Assembly (NCBI GenBank): GCA_017624735.1
Contig: JAGAMK010000069.1
Span: 1-64,000 of the forward strand
Direction: 5' to 3'
Length of the DNA: 64,000 bases
Source of the DNA: Clostridia bacterium
Lineage (GTDB): Bacteria; Bacillota; Clostridia; Oscillospirales; Acutalibacteraceae
Positions within the stretch are counted from its first letter, which is position 1; the number at the start of each line of letters is the position of its first letter. Under the pieces are notes generated by a model. The model was not told where the DNA came from. It did no database searches and saw only the letters and a list, made by a program, of their open reading frames with translations. The position numbers were made by a program, and so were the translations under genes. Shown one piece after another: positions 26,758-35,553 of the stretch.

Positions 26758-28812
26758 ATGAGTATGGTTTCCGTAATCATTCCTGTTTACAACACAAAAA
26801 AGTACTTAAGGAAATGCGTTGACTCAGTTTTAGCACAAACATATGACAATTTAGAAATAATTCTTGTTGATGATGGTTCAACAGACGATACAGGGGCTCT
26901 TTGCGATGAAATTGCAAAGGGCTTTAACAACATTATAGTCATTCATAAACCGAATGGCGGTCTGTCTGATGCGCGAAATGCAGGTATGGCTGTCGCAACA
27001 GGGGAATATACCTGCTTCCTTGATAGTGATGATTGGATGGACGAAGACTGCCTTGAAGAATCTCTAAATGAAGTGAAAAATGAAAATGCAGACATAGTTG
27101 TCTGGGGTTACCATACTGATTTTCACGATGAAAATGAAAAAATAATTAAATCTCACGATGTTATTCCGGCACAATTTAAAAGTACTGATAATGTTGATGA
27201 GAATATGGATGTCGATAAGCTTATCGGTCTTTGCGGTTATGCTTGGAATAAACTCTATAAAACAGAAGTAATAAAAGGCAAAGAATTTGTAAAAGGCATT
27301 TCTCTTGTTGAGGATATTCTCTTCAATGCTGATGTAATGACAGAAAATGTAAAAGTTTCATTTATCAATAAGGCTTTTACTCACTATATTCAAAGACAGA
27401 GAGAAACTTTGGGCACAAAATATTACCCTGATTATTTAGATTTGAAGATAAAAGCAATTGAAGCAGACGAAAGAATCTTAACTTGTTGGCATACTCCAAA
27501 GGAAATTATCGAAAGATTTGTTTGTGGAATGTATCTGTCTGTATCTTGGAGTATGATTACAAATCTTTTGAAGTCAAATGCTTCTAAAAAAGACAAGGTA
27601 AATAAAATTAAAGAGTTAATTAGTAATAAAGAAATCATTGCAAAAATTTCAAAAGCCAGAGAGAATACTTTCAATAAGAAAATCAGCAAGAAAACAATTC
27701 TGACAAAAAACATTTTTCTTATTAAAACAATTGTTAATATTCTTGAAAAAAGCAAGAAATTAACATCTTCAATAACACCCGAATTTAAGAGCGTTATTCT
27801 CGCAATGCTTTCAAAAGGGAATAACCCAAAATGGCTCAAATATAAGAGCGATAATAAAAAAGTTGTTGTTTTTCTTGCAGGGTTCTATGCAAACCTTGGC
27901 GACTTGGCAATAACTTATGCACAAAGGGAATTTTTGCGTCAAGTGTATCCCGACAGAGATATTATTCTTGTGCCAAGTACAGAAACTTATACAAGTATGA
28001 AAACTCTTAAAAAGATTATAAATAAAGACGATGTTATCACCTTAATTGGTGGCGGTAATATGTCCGACCTTTATTGGTCACTTGAATCTGCAAGGTTATT
28101 TGTAATCAAGAACTTTAAAAATAATAAGATTATTTCATTCCCGCAGACTGTTTCTTTCTCTGATACTGAAAAGGGTAAGAAATGCTTAAATACAAGTAGA
28201 AAAGTATATTCATCACATAAAAATATTGTTTTCTTCTTGCGAGAAAATAACGCATTTAAGCGTTTTCAGAAGTATTTTCCAAATGTAAAATGTGAACTTT
28301 GCCCCGATATGGTTTTGTCACTTAAAAAGACAGAGCCAAGAATGGAAAGAAATCAGGTTGTTTGTTGTCTTCGTAATGACGGCGAAAGTTATATTTCAGG
28401 TGTACAAAGAAAAGCAATTATCACTCAAATGCGTGAAAATTTTGATAACGTAATTCTGCGCGATACAGTTGATGTTTCAGTTGACGAATGTACAGAAGAA
28501 GTTTTTGAAAATACTCTTGAAAATTTCTGGGGTATGCTTCGTAGCAGTAAGGTTGTAGTTACTGACCGTCTTCATTGTATGATTTTCTGTGTTATTACAG
28601 GAACACCTTGTATCGCTATTGACAACAGCAACAAGAAGATTTCAGGTGTTTATAACGAATGGCTTGGGGAAATAAACTGGGTAAAATTTGCAACGGATAG
28701 CGACATTGATAATGTCGCAGAACTTGCAAAAGAAGTTTCAACTTACACGGATAATGTTTTACCAAATACTATTAGAGATAAATTCTCTAATCTTGAGAAT
28801 GCTTGTAAATAA
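26758..28812 (+). CDS. Fusion of GT2 glycosyltransferase and polysaccharide pyruvyltransferase
   Basis: A 684-aa two-domain protein. Residues 1 to about 330 are a GT2 glycosyltransferase (VSVIIPVYNTKKYLRKCVDSVLAQTY, DDGSTDDTGA, CFLDSDDWMDED, EDILFNADV). A lysine-rich linker leads, from about residue 360, to a pyruvyltransferase domain (VVVFLAGFYANLGDLAITYAQ, IGGGNMSDLYW, VTDRLHCMIFCVITGTP), which transfers pyruvate from PEP as a ketal. The fusion implies that the sugar added by the GT2 half is pyruvylated at once, giving an acidic glycan. The frame is continuous, with no sign of sequencing error. Confidence 0.88.
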   Translation: MSMVSVIIPVYNTKKYLRKCVDSVLAQTYDNLEIILVDDGSTDDTGALCDEIAKGFNNIIVIHKPNGGLSDARNAGMAVATGEYTCFLDSDDWMDEDCLEESLNEVKNENADIVVWGYHTDFHDENEKIIKSHDVIPAQFKSTDNVDENMDVDKLIGLCGYAWNKLYKTEVIKGKEFVKGISLVEDILFNADVMTENVKVSFINKAFTHYIQRQRETLGTKYYPDYLDLKIKAIEADERILTCWHTPKEIIERFVCGMYLSVSWSMITNLLKSNASKKDKVNKIKELISNKEIIAKISKARENTFNKKISKKTILTKNIFLIKTIVNILEKSKKLTSSITPEFKSVILAMLSKGNNPKWLKYKSDNKKVVVFLAGFYANLGDLAITYAQREFLRQVYPDRDIILVPSTETYTSMKTLKKIINKDDVITLIGGGNMSDLYWSLESARLFVIKNFKNNKIISFPQTVSFSDTEKGKKCLNTSRKVYSSHKNIVFFLRENNAFKRFQKYFPNVKCELCPDMVLSLKKTEPRMERNQVVCCLRNDGESYISGVQRKAIITQMRENFDNVILRDTVDVSVDECTEEVFENTLENFWGMLRSSKVVVTDRLHCMIFCVITGTPCIAIDNSNKKISGVYNEWLGEINWVKFATDSDIDNVAELAKEVSTYTDNVLPNTIRDKFSNLENACK

Positions 28813-28824
28813 AAGGATATTTAT

Positions 28825-30357
28825 ATGAATAAAAAAAGCAGAAGTTCAAATGCAATTAAAAATATTATAGTGGCCCTGCTATGTCAAGGTCTTACATTCG
28901 TGTTTAGTTTTGCAACAAGAACAATTTTTATCGACTTGTTGGGTGATGAATACAACGGAATTACAAGTTTCTTCCAGAATGTAGTTTCCATGCTTTCATT
29001 TACGGAACTGGGTGTAGGCATTGCAATCATTTATGCACTTTATAAACCAATTGCTGAAAACGATATTGAGAAATTGAAATCCTTGATGGGATTTTACAAG
29101 AATGTTTACAGAATACTTGCTGCTATTATTCTTGCATTGGGAATTTTGGTTACTCCGACATTAAAATTCTTTCTTGAAACGGATGTTCCTTTAGGTGAAT
29201 TGTCTTTGTATTTTATGATTTACCTTGGCAATACAGCAGTCAGTTATCTTTTTATTTATAAAAGCTCAATTCTTAATGCTGACCAGAGAAACAGAACTGT
29301 CAAACTTATTACAACCCTTTTCCTTATATTACGAAATGTTATTGAGATAGGAATTTTGTTACTTACTCACAGTTTTATTGCTTACCTTTTAGTTCAACTT
29401 GTTTGTACTATTCTTAACAATCTTACAATTTCTGCAGTTGCCAATAAGTATTATCCTTGGCTTAAAGAAAAGTCAGTAAAACTTGATAAAGTAGAAAAGA
29501 AAAGTATTTTTGACGACGTTAAGTCAATGTTTGTATACAGAGTAGGCGGAATCCTTTTAAATAACTCTGCAAGTTTGATAATGTCAAGAATTGTTGGCGT
29601 TGTAGTTTTAGGTTTTTATTCCAACTATAATCTTTTTATCGGTGCGGCAACAACACTTTTGGAACTAATATTCCATGCCTTAACCGGAAGTATAGGAAGT
29701 CTTAATTCAGCAAAAGATACTAAATCGTCTGAAAAGGTGTTAAGAGAATGTAATTTTATGGCTTTCTTCTTATATACCATATGTTCTGTTGGCATGTTTG
29801 TTTTGTTGGATGATGTTGTATATCTTTGGTTGGGTCCCGAAAGACTTTTAGGTAAAGCGGTATGCTTCGCAATGATAGCAAATCTGTACATTTACGGTAT
29901 GTTGCAGGGCGTTATGGCTTACAGAACAACAACTGACCTGTTTAGAATAACAAAATACATTATTCTTGTAACTTGCACATTAAATGTTGTATTATCTATT
30001 GCTATGGGTATCAAATGGGGACTTTTTGGCATCCTTATTGCAACATCTATCGCAAGACTGTTGACAAACTTCTGGTATGAACCGCTCATGCTTTATAAAA
30101 AGATATTCAAAATGCCTGCTTCAAAGCATTTTATAAGACAAGCGCTTTATTTTGCTACAACACTTGTATCGGGCGCAATTACATATTTCGTGTGTGAAAA
30201 ACTATTCACAGAAGTAACAATTATTTCAATAGCAGTTAAGTTTGTATTATGTGTTGCAATACCGAGTGCAATAATCTTTATTTTGTATTTCAAAACAGAA
30301 GAATTTGGTGCACTTAAAAGCAGAGCATTCGGGCTACTTAAAAAGATAAAGAGATAA
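28825..30357 (+). CDS. Wzx-type oligosaccharide flippase (operon B)
   Basis: A 510-aa polysaccharide transporter with about 14 membrane helices. The N-terminal RTIFIDLLGDEYNGITSFFQNVVSMLSFTELGVGIAI matches the Wzx/RfbX branch common in capsule loci of Firmicutes. It differs from the operon A flippase, which supports a second repeat-unit pathway. It follows the GT2-pyruvyltransferase after 12 bases; the start is preceded by AAAGGATATTTAT. Confidence 0.92.
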   Translation: MNKKSRSSNAIKNIIVALLCQGLTFVFSFATRTIFIDLLGDEYNGITSFFQNVVSMLSFTELGVGIAIIYALYKPIAENDIEKLKSLMGFYKNVYRILAAIILALGILVTPTLKFFLETDVPLGELSLYFMIYLGNTAVSYLFIYKSSILNADQRNRTVKLITTLFLILRNVIEIGILLLTHSFIAYLLVQLVCTILNNLTISAVANKYYPWLKEKSVKLDKVEKKSIFDDVKSMFVYRVGGILLNNSASLIMSRIVGVVVLGFYSNYNLFIGAATTLLELIFHALTGSIGSLNSAKDTKSSEKVLRECNFMAFFLYTICSVGMFVLLDDVVYLWLGPERLLGKAVCFAMIANLYIYGMLQGVMAYRTTTDLFRITKYIILVTCTLNVVLSIAMGIKWGLFGILIATSIARLLTNFWYEPLMLYKKIFKMPASKHFIRQALYFATTLVSGAITYFVCEKLFTEVTIISIAVKFVLCVAIPSAIIFILYFKTEEFGALKSRAFGLLKKIKR

Positions 30358-30364
30358 AATAATA

Positions 30365-30398
30365 GGTTGGCGGTTTCCCGTCAACCTTAAATTTTAAC
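30365..30398 (+). terminator. Hairpin between flippase and vanZ, possible weak terminator
   Basis: A 9-bp stem (30365-30373 with 30378-30386, one G-U pair) and a 4-base loop, followed by TTAAATTTTAAC. The T run is poor, so it may only reduce read-through into the VanZ gene. Confidence 0.5.
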
Positions 30399-30412
30399 AG
30401 AGGAGGAATTGT

Positions 30413-31006
30413 ATGCTTAAAGATATTTTTCATTATATTTATTGTATGTCAATTCCTTCAACTATGATAGTTTTACTTATTGTATGTTCATTATGGCGCT
30501 ATATTGTATCTAAATGCGATGGTATAGCAAAAAAGAAAATATGGAAAAATGTTAATATCGTTTTATTCCTTATTTGGATATTTTGCGTAGTTTATATGAC
30601 TGTGTTTTCCCGTGGTGATAAATCAGAAATCAATCTCATACCATTCCGTTTTATTTTTGAACCATTCAGAACCGGTAATGAGGAGTTTTTCAGAACAGGT
30701 TGGATGAATATTTTACTATTTGTCCCTGGTGGTATGTGGTTATCTTACGGTACAAAAAAGCAAACAAAAGCAAAATGTATTTTGCAGGTTATATTTTTAA
30801 TGCTTGCAAGCATTTTAATTGAAACTTTACAATGGTATTACAAATTAGGAACAGTTGAAACTGATGATGTTATTTGCAATACTTTGGGTGCAATAATAGG
30901 TGTTACATCCATTGAATGGGCAGGAAAAATAGGTAATATTATTAAACCCTATTGCTTCAAATTGTTGAATTTCATAAAACAGATAATAAAAAACCTGATG
31001 AGTTGA
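30413..31006 (+). CDS. VanZ family membrane protein
   Basis: A 197-aa protein with four or five hydrophobic segments. The pattern VYMTVFSRGDKSEINLIPFRFIFEPF, WMNILLFVPGGMWLS, ILIETLQWYYKLGTVETDDVICNTLGAIIG (conserved Glu, Gln and D-D-x-x-x-N-x-x-G) is the VanZ-like domain. VanZ confers low-level teicoplanin tolerance in enterococci, but most chromosomal members have no defined role. It closes operon B after a strong GAGGAGG site. The terminator overlaps its last codons. Confidence 0.88.
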   Translation: MLKDIFHYIYCMSIPSTMIVLLIVCSLWRYIVSKCDGIAKKKIWKNVNIVLFLIWIFCVVYMTVFSRGDKSEINLIPFRFIFEPFRTGNEEFFRTGWMNILLFVPGGMWLSYGTKKQTKAKCILQVIFLMLASILIETLQWYYKLGTVETDDVICNTLGAIIGVTSIEWAGKIGNIIKPYCFKLLNFIKQIIKNLMS

Positions 31007-31027
31007 ATCATCAGGTTTTATTTTTTT
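30990..31027. terminator. Bidirectional terminator between vanZ and EamA gene
   Basis: A 12-bp perfect stem (AAAACCTGATGA 30990-31001, TCATCAGGTTTT 31008-31019) is followed by ATTTTTTT. The stem includes the vanZ stop codon region and the end of the converging EamA gene. Confidence 0.88.
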
Positions 31028-31878
31028 CTCAATGAATTCCAAGCATTAAAAAGTGCTGCAAAAATAATAATCGTATATCCAACAAAACTTAAGGCATCTG
31101 GTAAATCACCAAATACAACAAGGCTTAAAAGTGTTGTGAATATAATTTGTGAGTAGTCATAAACAGAAATTTCTTTTGCTGGTGCTTTTGAATAGGCGGT
31201 GGTAATAAAGTATTGTCCACCACTTGCAGAAAGTCCGGCAAGGATTAAGTAAAGCCATTGTTGAGCAGACATTGGTGTAAAATCAAAAACTAACCACGGG
31301 AAGGTTACCAAACAGGAGAATGCCGAAAAATAGAAAATAATCAGATTTCCTTTAAATCCGTTTTGTGTTAATTTTCTTACACAAGCATAAGCAAGACCTG
31401 CACCTATTCCTCCTAAAAAGCCCATAAAAGCGGGAAAAGCCTCAAACGAGAAAGATGGCTTCATAACAAACAAAGCGCCTATAAACGCCGTTACAACTGC
31501 TAGAATCTGCTTTAAATTTGCTTTTTCTTTAAGAATGAATAATGAGAACACAACTGCAAAGAAAGGGGAGAGTTTGTTAAGCATTGATGCATCTGCAAGA
31601 TTCATATTACTAAGGGCGTAAAAATTGCAAAGAATTCCCGCTGTACCTGCAACAGCACGAATAAGCAAAAAAACTATATTCTTACCTTTAGGTAATGCCC
31701 ATTCCTTGTTTTTTGTAATTAATACAAATGCAAAAATACAGGCCACAGCATTTCTAAAAAAGCTTTTCTGAATTATGGGCAAATCTCCCGATAACTTCAC
31801 AAAAAGACCCATAAGGGCAAAGAAAAAGGCAGAAACGATAATGTATATTATTCCTTTTGTTTTGTCGTTTTTAATCAT
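31018..31878 (-). CDS. EamA/DMT-family transporter
   Basis: A 286-aa protein with ten predicted membrane helices in two EamA repeats. The first begins GIIYIIVSAFFFALMGLFVKLSGDLP, the second GFLGGIGAGLAYACVRKL, with the usual PFFAVVFSLFILKE and GLSASGGQYFITTAYSKAPA at the ends. The family exports amino acids, nucleosides or other metabolites; the substrate cannot be read here. The ATG lies 6 bases after GGTGA. A TATAAT at about 31890 on the minus strand may be its -10 box. Confidence 0.88.
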   Translation of the reverse strand: MIKNDKTKGIIYIIVSAFFFALMGLFVKLSGDLPIIQKSFFRNAVACIFAFVLITKNKEWALPKGKNIVFLLIRAVAGTAGILCNFYALSNMNLADASMLNKLSPFFAVVFSLFILKEKANLKQILAVVTAFIGALFVMKPSFSFEAFPAFMGFLGGIGAGLAYACVRKLTQNGFKGNLIIFYFSAFSCLVTFPWLVFDFTPMSAQQWLYLILAGLSASGGQYFITTAYSKAPAKEISVYDYSQIIFTTLLSLVVFGDLPDALSFVGYTIIIFAALFNAWNSLRKK

Positions 31879-31903
31879 TTAACGTCACCATTATATATCT
31901 TAC

Positions 31904-31940
31904 CACAAAAAATTCCCCGTAGCAATAAACTACGGGGAAT
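31904..31940 (-). terminator. Terminator of uracil/xanthine permease gene
   Basis: On the minus strand an 11-bp stem (31930-31940 with 31912-31922) with a 7-base loop is followed by TTTTTTTG. It separates the permease from the EamA gene. Confidence 0.88.
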
Positions 31941-31957
31941 AAATCTTTAATTACTGA

Positions 31958-33430
31958 TTATTCAGCATCATCGTTTTCGAAATCAACATTTTCCATGTTG
32001 TCTGCATGTGCTGAAAGAGCATCAGTAGCTTCTTCATCAGCTTGAAGCTTACCATTGTTAACAACAAGGTTTGTAACAATACCGAAGATAAGAGCAGTTG
32101 CAAGAGCTGTAACTGTAAGAAGTGGTCCGCCTGTTGCAGGGTTTGTGCCGAAGTTGAGTGCAAGACCGCCAATACCTGTAACGAGGATTGCACTTACAAC
32201 ATAAAGGTTTTTGCTGTTGCCAAGGTCAACCTTGTGAAGCATCTGAAGACCTGATACTGCAATAAAACCGTAAAGAGCAACACAAGCACCACCCATTACG
32301 CATTTTGGAATTGAGTTGATAAGAGCAACGAAAGGTGTGAAGAATGAAAGAATCATACAACCAAATGAAGCTACAATAATTGAGATGACTGAAGCGTTTC
32401 CTGTGATAGCAACGCAACCGATTGACTCGCCGTATGTTGTGTTTGCAGCACCACCGAAGATACCACCAACAATTGAACCAACACCGTCACCGATGAGAGT
32501 CTTATCAAGACCTGGGTCTTTAATAAGGTCTTTGTTGATAATTGAACCAAGGTTCTTGTGGTCAGCAATATGCTGTGCAAGTTCAACAACACCAATCGGA
32601 ACGAATGTCATTGCAATGTTACCAATAGCAGCACCATCGATTGGAAGAACGCCCTCAACATTCTCTGTGAATGCCTTGAGAATCGTAAACTTAGGATAAT
32701 CAACAATTGACTGAATTGTGAATGGGTCAAAAGCTGCCTTGAATGAGTCAAAACTCAAAATCTGAAGAGCAGCAATATCAGCAGCATTTCCGATAAGAGT
32801 AAGAATGAGTGCAAGAATATAGCCTGCACCTACACCGATAATAAATGGGATGAGACGAAGTGTCTTTGAGCCTTTAACTGATACAAGTACGATAGCAAGG
32901 AATGTAACAGCACCAACAAGGATTGTTACAAGACTATAATAGTCTTTGATACCGTTAGATGACATCCAACCGGTAGCTGTACTTGAAAGTGAAAGACCGA
33001 TAAGAGTAACAATAGGTCCGATAATTACTGCAGGCATAATCTTGTTAACCCAACCTGAGCCGATTGCCTTGATAATAAGAGCAAGAACTACATAAACAAG
33101 GCCTGCAAAAGTAATACCGATAAGAACACCCCAATAACCGTAGTTCATACCGATAACTGCTGCATAAGCACCAAGGAATGTGAATGAAGAGCCAAGGAAT
33201 ACAGGGCTTTTACGCTTTGTGCAGAGTGTGTACACAATAGTACCGATACCTGCACCGAAAAGTGCTGCTGCAGGGTCAAAAGAGAGTGTGTTGCCGTTGC
33301 TCATAGCATAAGTTGACATGAGAATCGGCACAAGAAGTGTTGCCGCCATAATTGCAATCATCTGCTGGAATGCAAAGACTAAAGTTTGACTGAACTTTGG
33401 GCGGTCACTGACGTCATAAATGAGTTTCAT
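31958..33430 (-). CDS. NCS2-family uracil/xanthine permease
   Basis: A 490-aa transporter with about 14 hydrophobic segments. KLIYDVSDRPKFSQTLVFAFQQMIAIMAATLLVP is the canonical NCS2 start, and VPIGVVELAQHIADHK carries the substrate-binding Glu-x-x-Gln/His region in the middle, with GGIFGGAANTTYGESIGC after it. The H-x-x-D-H pattern resembles uracil permeases (UraA/PyrP) more than xanthine permeases. It imports uracil with protons; upp, 800 bases away, would use it. The ATG at 33430 follows GGAGGAAAAAT. Expression is probably controlled by the attenuator-like leader upstream. Confidence 0.88.
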   Translation of the reverse strand: MKLIYDVSDRPKFSQTLVFAFQQMIAIMAATLLVPILMSTYAMSNGNTLSFDPAAALFGAGIGTIVYTLCTKRKSPVFLGSSFTFLGAYAAVIGMNYGYWGVLIGITFAGLVYVVLALIIKAIGSGWVNKIMPAVIIGPIVTLIGLSLSSTATGWMSSNGIKDYYSLVTILVGAVTFLAIVLVSVKGSKTLRLIPFIIGVGAGYILALILTLIGNAADIAALQILSFDSFKAAFDPFTIQSIVDYPKFTILKAFTENVEGVLPIDGAAIGNIAMTFVPIGVVELAQHIADHKNLGSIINKDLIKDPGLDKTLIGDGVGSIVGGIFGGAANTTYGESIGCVAITGNASVISIIVASFGCMILSFFTPFVALINSIPKCVMGGACVALYGFIAVSGLQMLHKVDLGNSKNLYVVSAILVTGIGGLALNFGTNPATGGPLLTVTALATALIFGIVTNLVVNNGKLQADEEATDALSAHADNMENVDFENDDAE

Positions 33431-33569
33431 ATTTTTCCTCCTCAAATTTTACACCCGGCAGGCATAAAAAAACCTTGCCAATATTGACAAGGTAAGAAAG
33501 CACTATGTAATGCCACACAACTATCTTGTCGATATTTATGTATGGAATTTATAATTCTGCCGTGTTATT
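33431..33569 (-). promoter_or_regulatory. Leader with intrinsic terminator (attenuator or riboswitch-like) before the permease gene
   Basis: The transcript starts near 33569. Read on the minus strand it contains GACAAG (33525-33530), then CTTGTC (33486-33491), which forms an 8-bp terminator stem with GGCAAGGT (33472-33479) followed by seven T. GACAAG can pair with CTTGTC and break the terminator. CGGCAG (33557-33562) can also pair with CTGCCG (33456-33461). This is the layout of transcription attenuation. I recognise no purine riboswitch, PyrR loop or T-box core in it. Confidence 0.65.
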
Positions 33570-33575
33570 GTTTGG

Positions 33576-33605
33576 ATTATACCATATATTGTGTTTTTTT
33601 GTCAA
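33576..33605 (-). promoter_or_regulatory. Sigma-A promoter of the permease gene
   Basis: TTGACA (33600-33605) and TATAAT (33576-33581) on the minus strand, spacer 18, with an extended -10 TGG before the TATAAT. Confidence 0.85.
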
Positions 33606-33628
33606 TAATTTTAATAAAAAGTCAATTC

Positions 33629-34075
33629 CTATTTATCAAGAAATTCTATCAGGTCTTGCATTTCGTTCTCGTTGAAGACCTTGTAACCTGAATTTAGGAA
33701 CATTTCAGCAGCAATACCATTACCTTGAGTTTTGTTGCCTGTGAAAGTACCGTCATATATTATTCCTTTGCCGCAGGATGGACTGTTTGCTTTAAATACA
33801 ACTGCATCAGCTTTATTTGTTCTTGCGATATATAAAGCCATTTGTGCACCTTTAGTGTATTCATAAGTTACATCTTTACCGTGATTACTGATAACTTTAT
33901 CCCCGACAATTTCAGCAGGGTCACGTGGAGTTGAAAGACCACCCAATTGTTCAGGACAAACGGGGATAAGAGTATGATTTTTTGCCAAAGCCAATAATTC
34001 ATCGCATTTGCAGTTGTCACCTTTGTAGCGACAATCACAGCCCATAAGACAACCGCTTACAATAATCTTTGCCAT
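33629..34075 (-). CDS. DUF523 domain protein
   Basis: A 148-aa cysteine-rich protein. The N-terminal VSGCLMGCDCRYKGDNCKCDEL, CPEQLGGLSTPRDPAEI and FKANSPSCGKGIIYDG are the DUF523 signature. The conserved cysteines suggest metal or iron-sulfur binding, but no function is established. The ATG at 34075 follows AAGGAGAATCATT; an in-frame ATG at 34132 lies in the -35 region of its promoter and is not used. Confidence 0.88.
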   Translation of the reverse strand: MAKIIVSGCLMGCDCRYKGDNCKCDELLALAKNHTLIPVCPEQLGGLSTPRDPAEIVGDKVISNHGKDVTYEYTKGAQMALYIARTNKADAVVFKANSPSCGKGIIYDGTFTGNKTQGNGIAAEMFLNSGYKVFNENEMQDLIEFLDK

Positions 34076-34103
34076 AATGATTCTCCTTATTTTTGCTGTT
34101 TTA

Positions 34104-34132
34104 ATTATAACATACGTAAAAATTAGTGTCAA
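34104..34132 (-). promoter_or_regulatory. Consensus sigma-A promoter of DUF523 gene
   Basis: TTGACA (34127-34132), 17-base spacer and TATAAT (34104-34109) on the minus strand. It is divergent from the upp promoter. Confidence 0.85.
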
Positions 34133-34151
34133 TTAACATTACTTTATTATC

Positions 34152-34180
34152 TTGCCAAAATTGCACAAGTGTGATATATT
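34152..34180 (+). promoter_or_regulatory. Sigma-A promoter of upp
   Basis: TTGCCA (34152-34157), 17-base spacer and TATATT (34175-34180), 36 bases before the upp start. Confidence 0.7.
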
Positions 34181-34215
34181 AATTATTGAAATAAAAGTTG
34201 AAATGAGGCGTCAGT

Positions 34216-34890
34216 ATGTCAGACTTTACAAAAAATTTAGTAAGTTTTAACGACCATCCGTTAGTTGCTCATAAGGTTACTCATCTTTGCGATATCAACA
34301 CAGGTTCAAAAGAATTCTGTGAGATTGTTGATGAACTTACAATGCTTATGGGTTATGAGGCACTTAAAGACCTTAAAACAAAATTAGTTCCTATTCAGGC
34401 ACCACTTGCAGATTTTGATTCTCCTGTACTTGCAGAAGATTTCACAATCGTTCCCATTCTTCGTGCAGGACTTGGTATGGTTGATGGTCTTCGCCGACTT
34501 TCACCAACAGCAAAAGTAGGTCATATCGGACTTTACAGAGATGAAAAAACATTGTTGCCCGTAACATATTACTATAAAATGCCGGTTGATATAACAAAAG
34601 GTCCTGTAATTATTGTTGACCCTGCTTTAGCAACAGGCGGTAGTGTTGATGCTTCAATTGACTATCTCAAAAAAGAGGGATGCACAAACATTAAAGTTAT
34701 GTGTATATTTGCATCTGATGTTGGTGTGAAACTCCTTTATGAAAAGCATCCGGATGTTAAAATTTATGCAGCACAGTATATTCCAACCGGACTCAATAAA
34801 GACGGTTATATTGTAACTGCTGCAGGTGATGCAGGTGACCGAATTTGCGGAACTTGCAGTTATAAACCCGCAAGACCGGCAAAACCATAA
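34216..34890 (+). CDS. upp: Uracil phosphoribosyltransferase
   Basis: Converts uracil and PRPP to UMP in pyrimidine salvage. The 224-aa sequence has VPILRAGLGMVDGL, the PRPP-binding loop VDPALATGGSVDASI (Ala where most have Met in DPMLATGGS), and the uracil-binding VTAAGDAGDRICGT at the C-terminus. Length is slightly above the usual 205-210 because of the CSYKPARPAKP tail. It pairs in function with the uracil/xanthine permease at 31958. The start follows a weak GAGGCG site. Confidence 0.93.
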   Translation: MSDFTKNLVSFNDHPLVAHKVTHLCDINTGSKEFCEIVDELTMLMGYEALKDLKTKLVPIQAPLADFDSPVLAEDFTIVPILRAGLGMVDGLRRLSPTAKVGHIGLYRDEKTLLPVTYYYKMPVDITKGPVIIVDPALATGGSVDASIDYLKKEGCTNIKVMCIFASDVGVKLLYEKHPDVKIYAAQYIPTGLNKDGYIVTAAGDAGDRICGTCSYKPARPAKP

Positions 34891-34896
34891 ATGATT

Positions 34897-34929
34897 AAGG
34901 CGATTGAGTATTCAATCGTCTTATTTTTT
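34897..34929 (+). terminator. Terminator of upp
   Basis: An 11-bp stem (34897-34907 with 34912-34922, one G-U pair) and a 4-base loop, followed by TTATTTTTT. Confidence 0.88.
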
Positions 34930-35014
34930 GTAAAAAAATATAGTTTTAAATATTCTATTGCTTTTTATTGTGGATTATTGTAAAATTATGTAAAGTAATT
35001 TTAAGGGGTAAGTT

Positions 35015-35497
35015 ATGAGAATTATAGTTGTTTGTATTTGTGCTTGGTTTGTAGCACAGGTTATTAAAGTTATTCTTAATACAATCAGATTTTTTATTGA
35101 TAAGAAAAAGGGGAATGTAACAAAAAAAGTTACAATTGGAACTCTTTTTAAACTTGGTGGTATGCCAAGCTCACACACTGCAACTGTTATTTCTCTCAGT
35201 ACATGCATAGGTGCTCTTGAAGGATTTGACTCAACAATGTTTGCGGTATCTGGTGTATTCGCATTTATTACAATGTTTGATGCTTTCATGGTAAGACTCC
35301 CTGTTGAAAAACTTACGGAAGCATTCAATGTTGTACGTGAGGCTGTATTAGGTAAGGATTTAAAAGCCCTTAAAAAAGTTGAAGGACACACAATCCCTGA
35401 AATTATTGGCGGTTTCATTGTGGGTGCAGGTATTGCGCTTTTATTCCTTAATTATTCACCATTATTCCCTGATTATGTTTCAATCTTTGCAAAATAA
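35015..35497 (+). CDS. Divergent PAP2 family protein (DUF212)
   Basis: A 160-aa membrane protein with three or four hydrophobic segments. KLGGMPSSHTATVISLSTCIG is the P-S-S-H-T phosphatase-like motif of DUF212 (YuiD), a branch of acid phosphatase/PAP2 proteins; SGVFAFITMFDAFMVR follows, and GHTIPEIIGGFIVGAGIALLF ends the domain. No function is established. The ATG follows AAGGGGTAAGTT. It is a single gene ending in a terminator. Confidence 0.9.
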   Translation: MRIIVVCICAWFVAQVIKVILNTIRFFIDKKKGNVTKKVTIGTLFKLGGMPSSHTATVISLSTCIGALEGFDSTMFAVSGVFAFITMFDAFMVRLPVEKLTEAFNVVREAVLGKDLKALKKVEGHTIPEIIGGFIVGAGIALLFLNYSPLFPDYVSIFAK

Positions 35498-35518
35498 ATA
35501 TCTCATAAAATACATAAA

Positions 35519-35553
35519 AACGGCAATCCGTGATGGATTGCCGTTAATCTTTT
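35519..35553. terminator. Bidirectional terminator between DUF212 gene and metY
   Basis: An 11-bp perfect stem (35519-35529 with 35535-35545) with a 5-base loop, flanked by A-rich and T-rich sequence, between converging genes. Confidence 0.85.

Noticed and set aside
32316..32699. A 127-codon plus-strand open frame inside the permease gene
   Set aside because: It lies antisense to the conserved NCS2 core, with no ribosome binding site.
33500..33569. A purine (guanine/xanthine) riboswitch in the permease leader
   Set aside because: The conserved junction and loop-loop sequences of the purine aptamer are absent, so only an unassigned attenuator is claimed.
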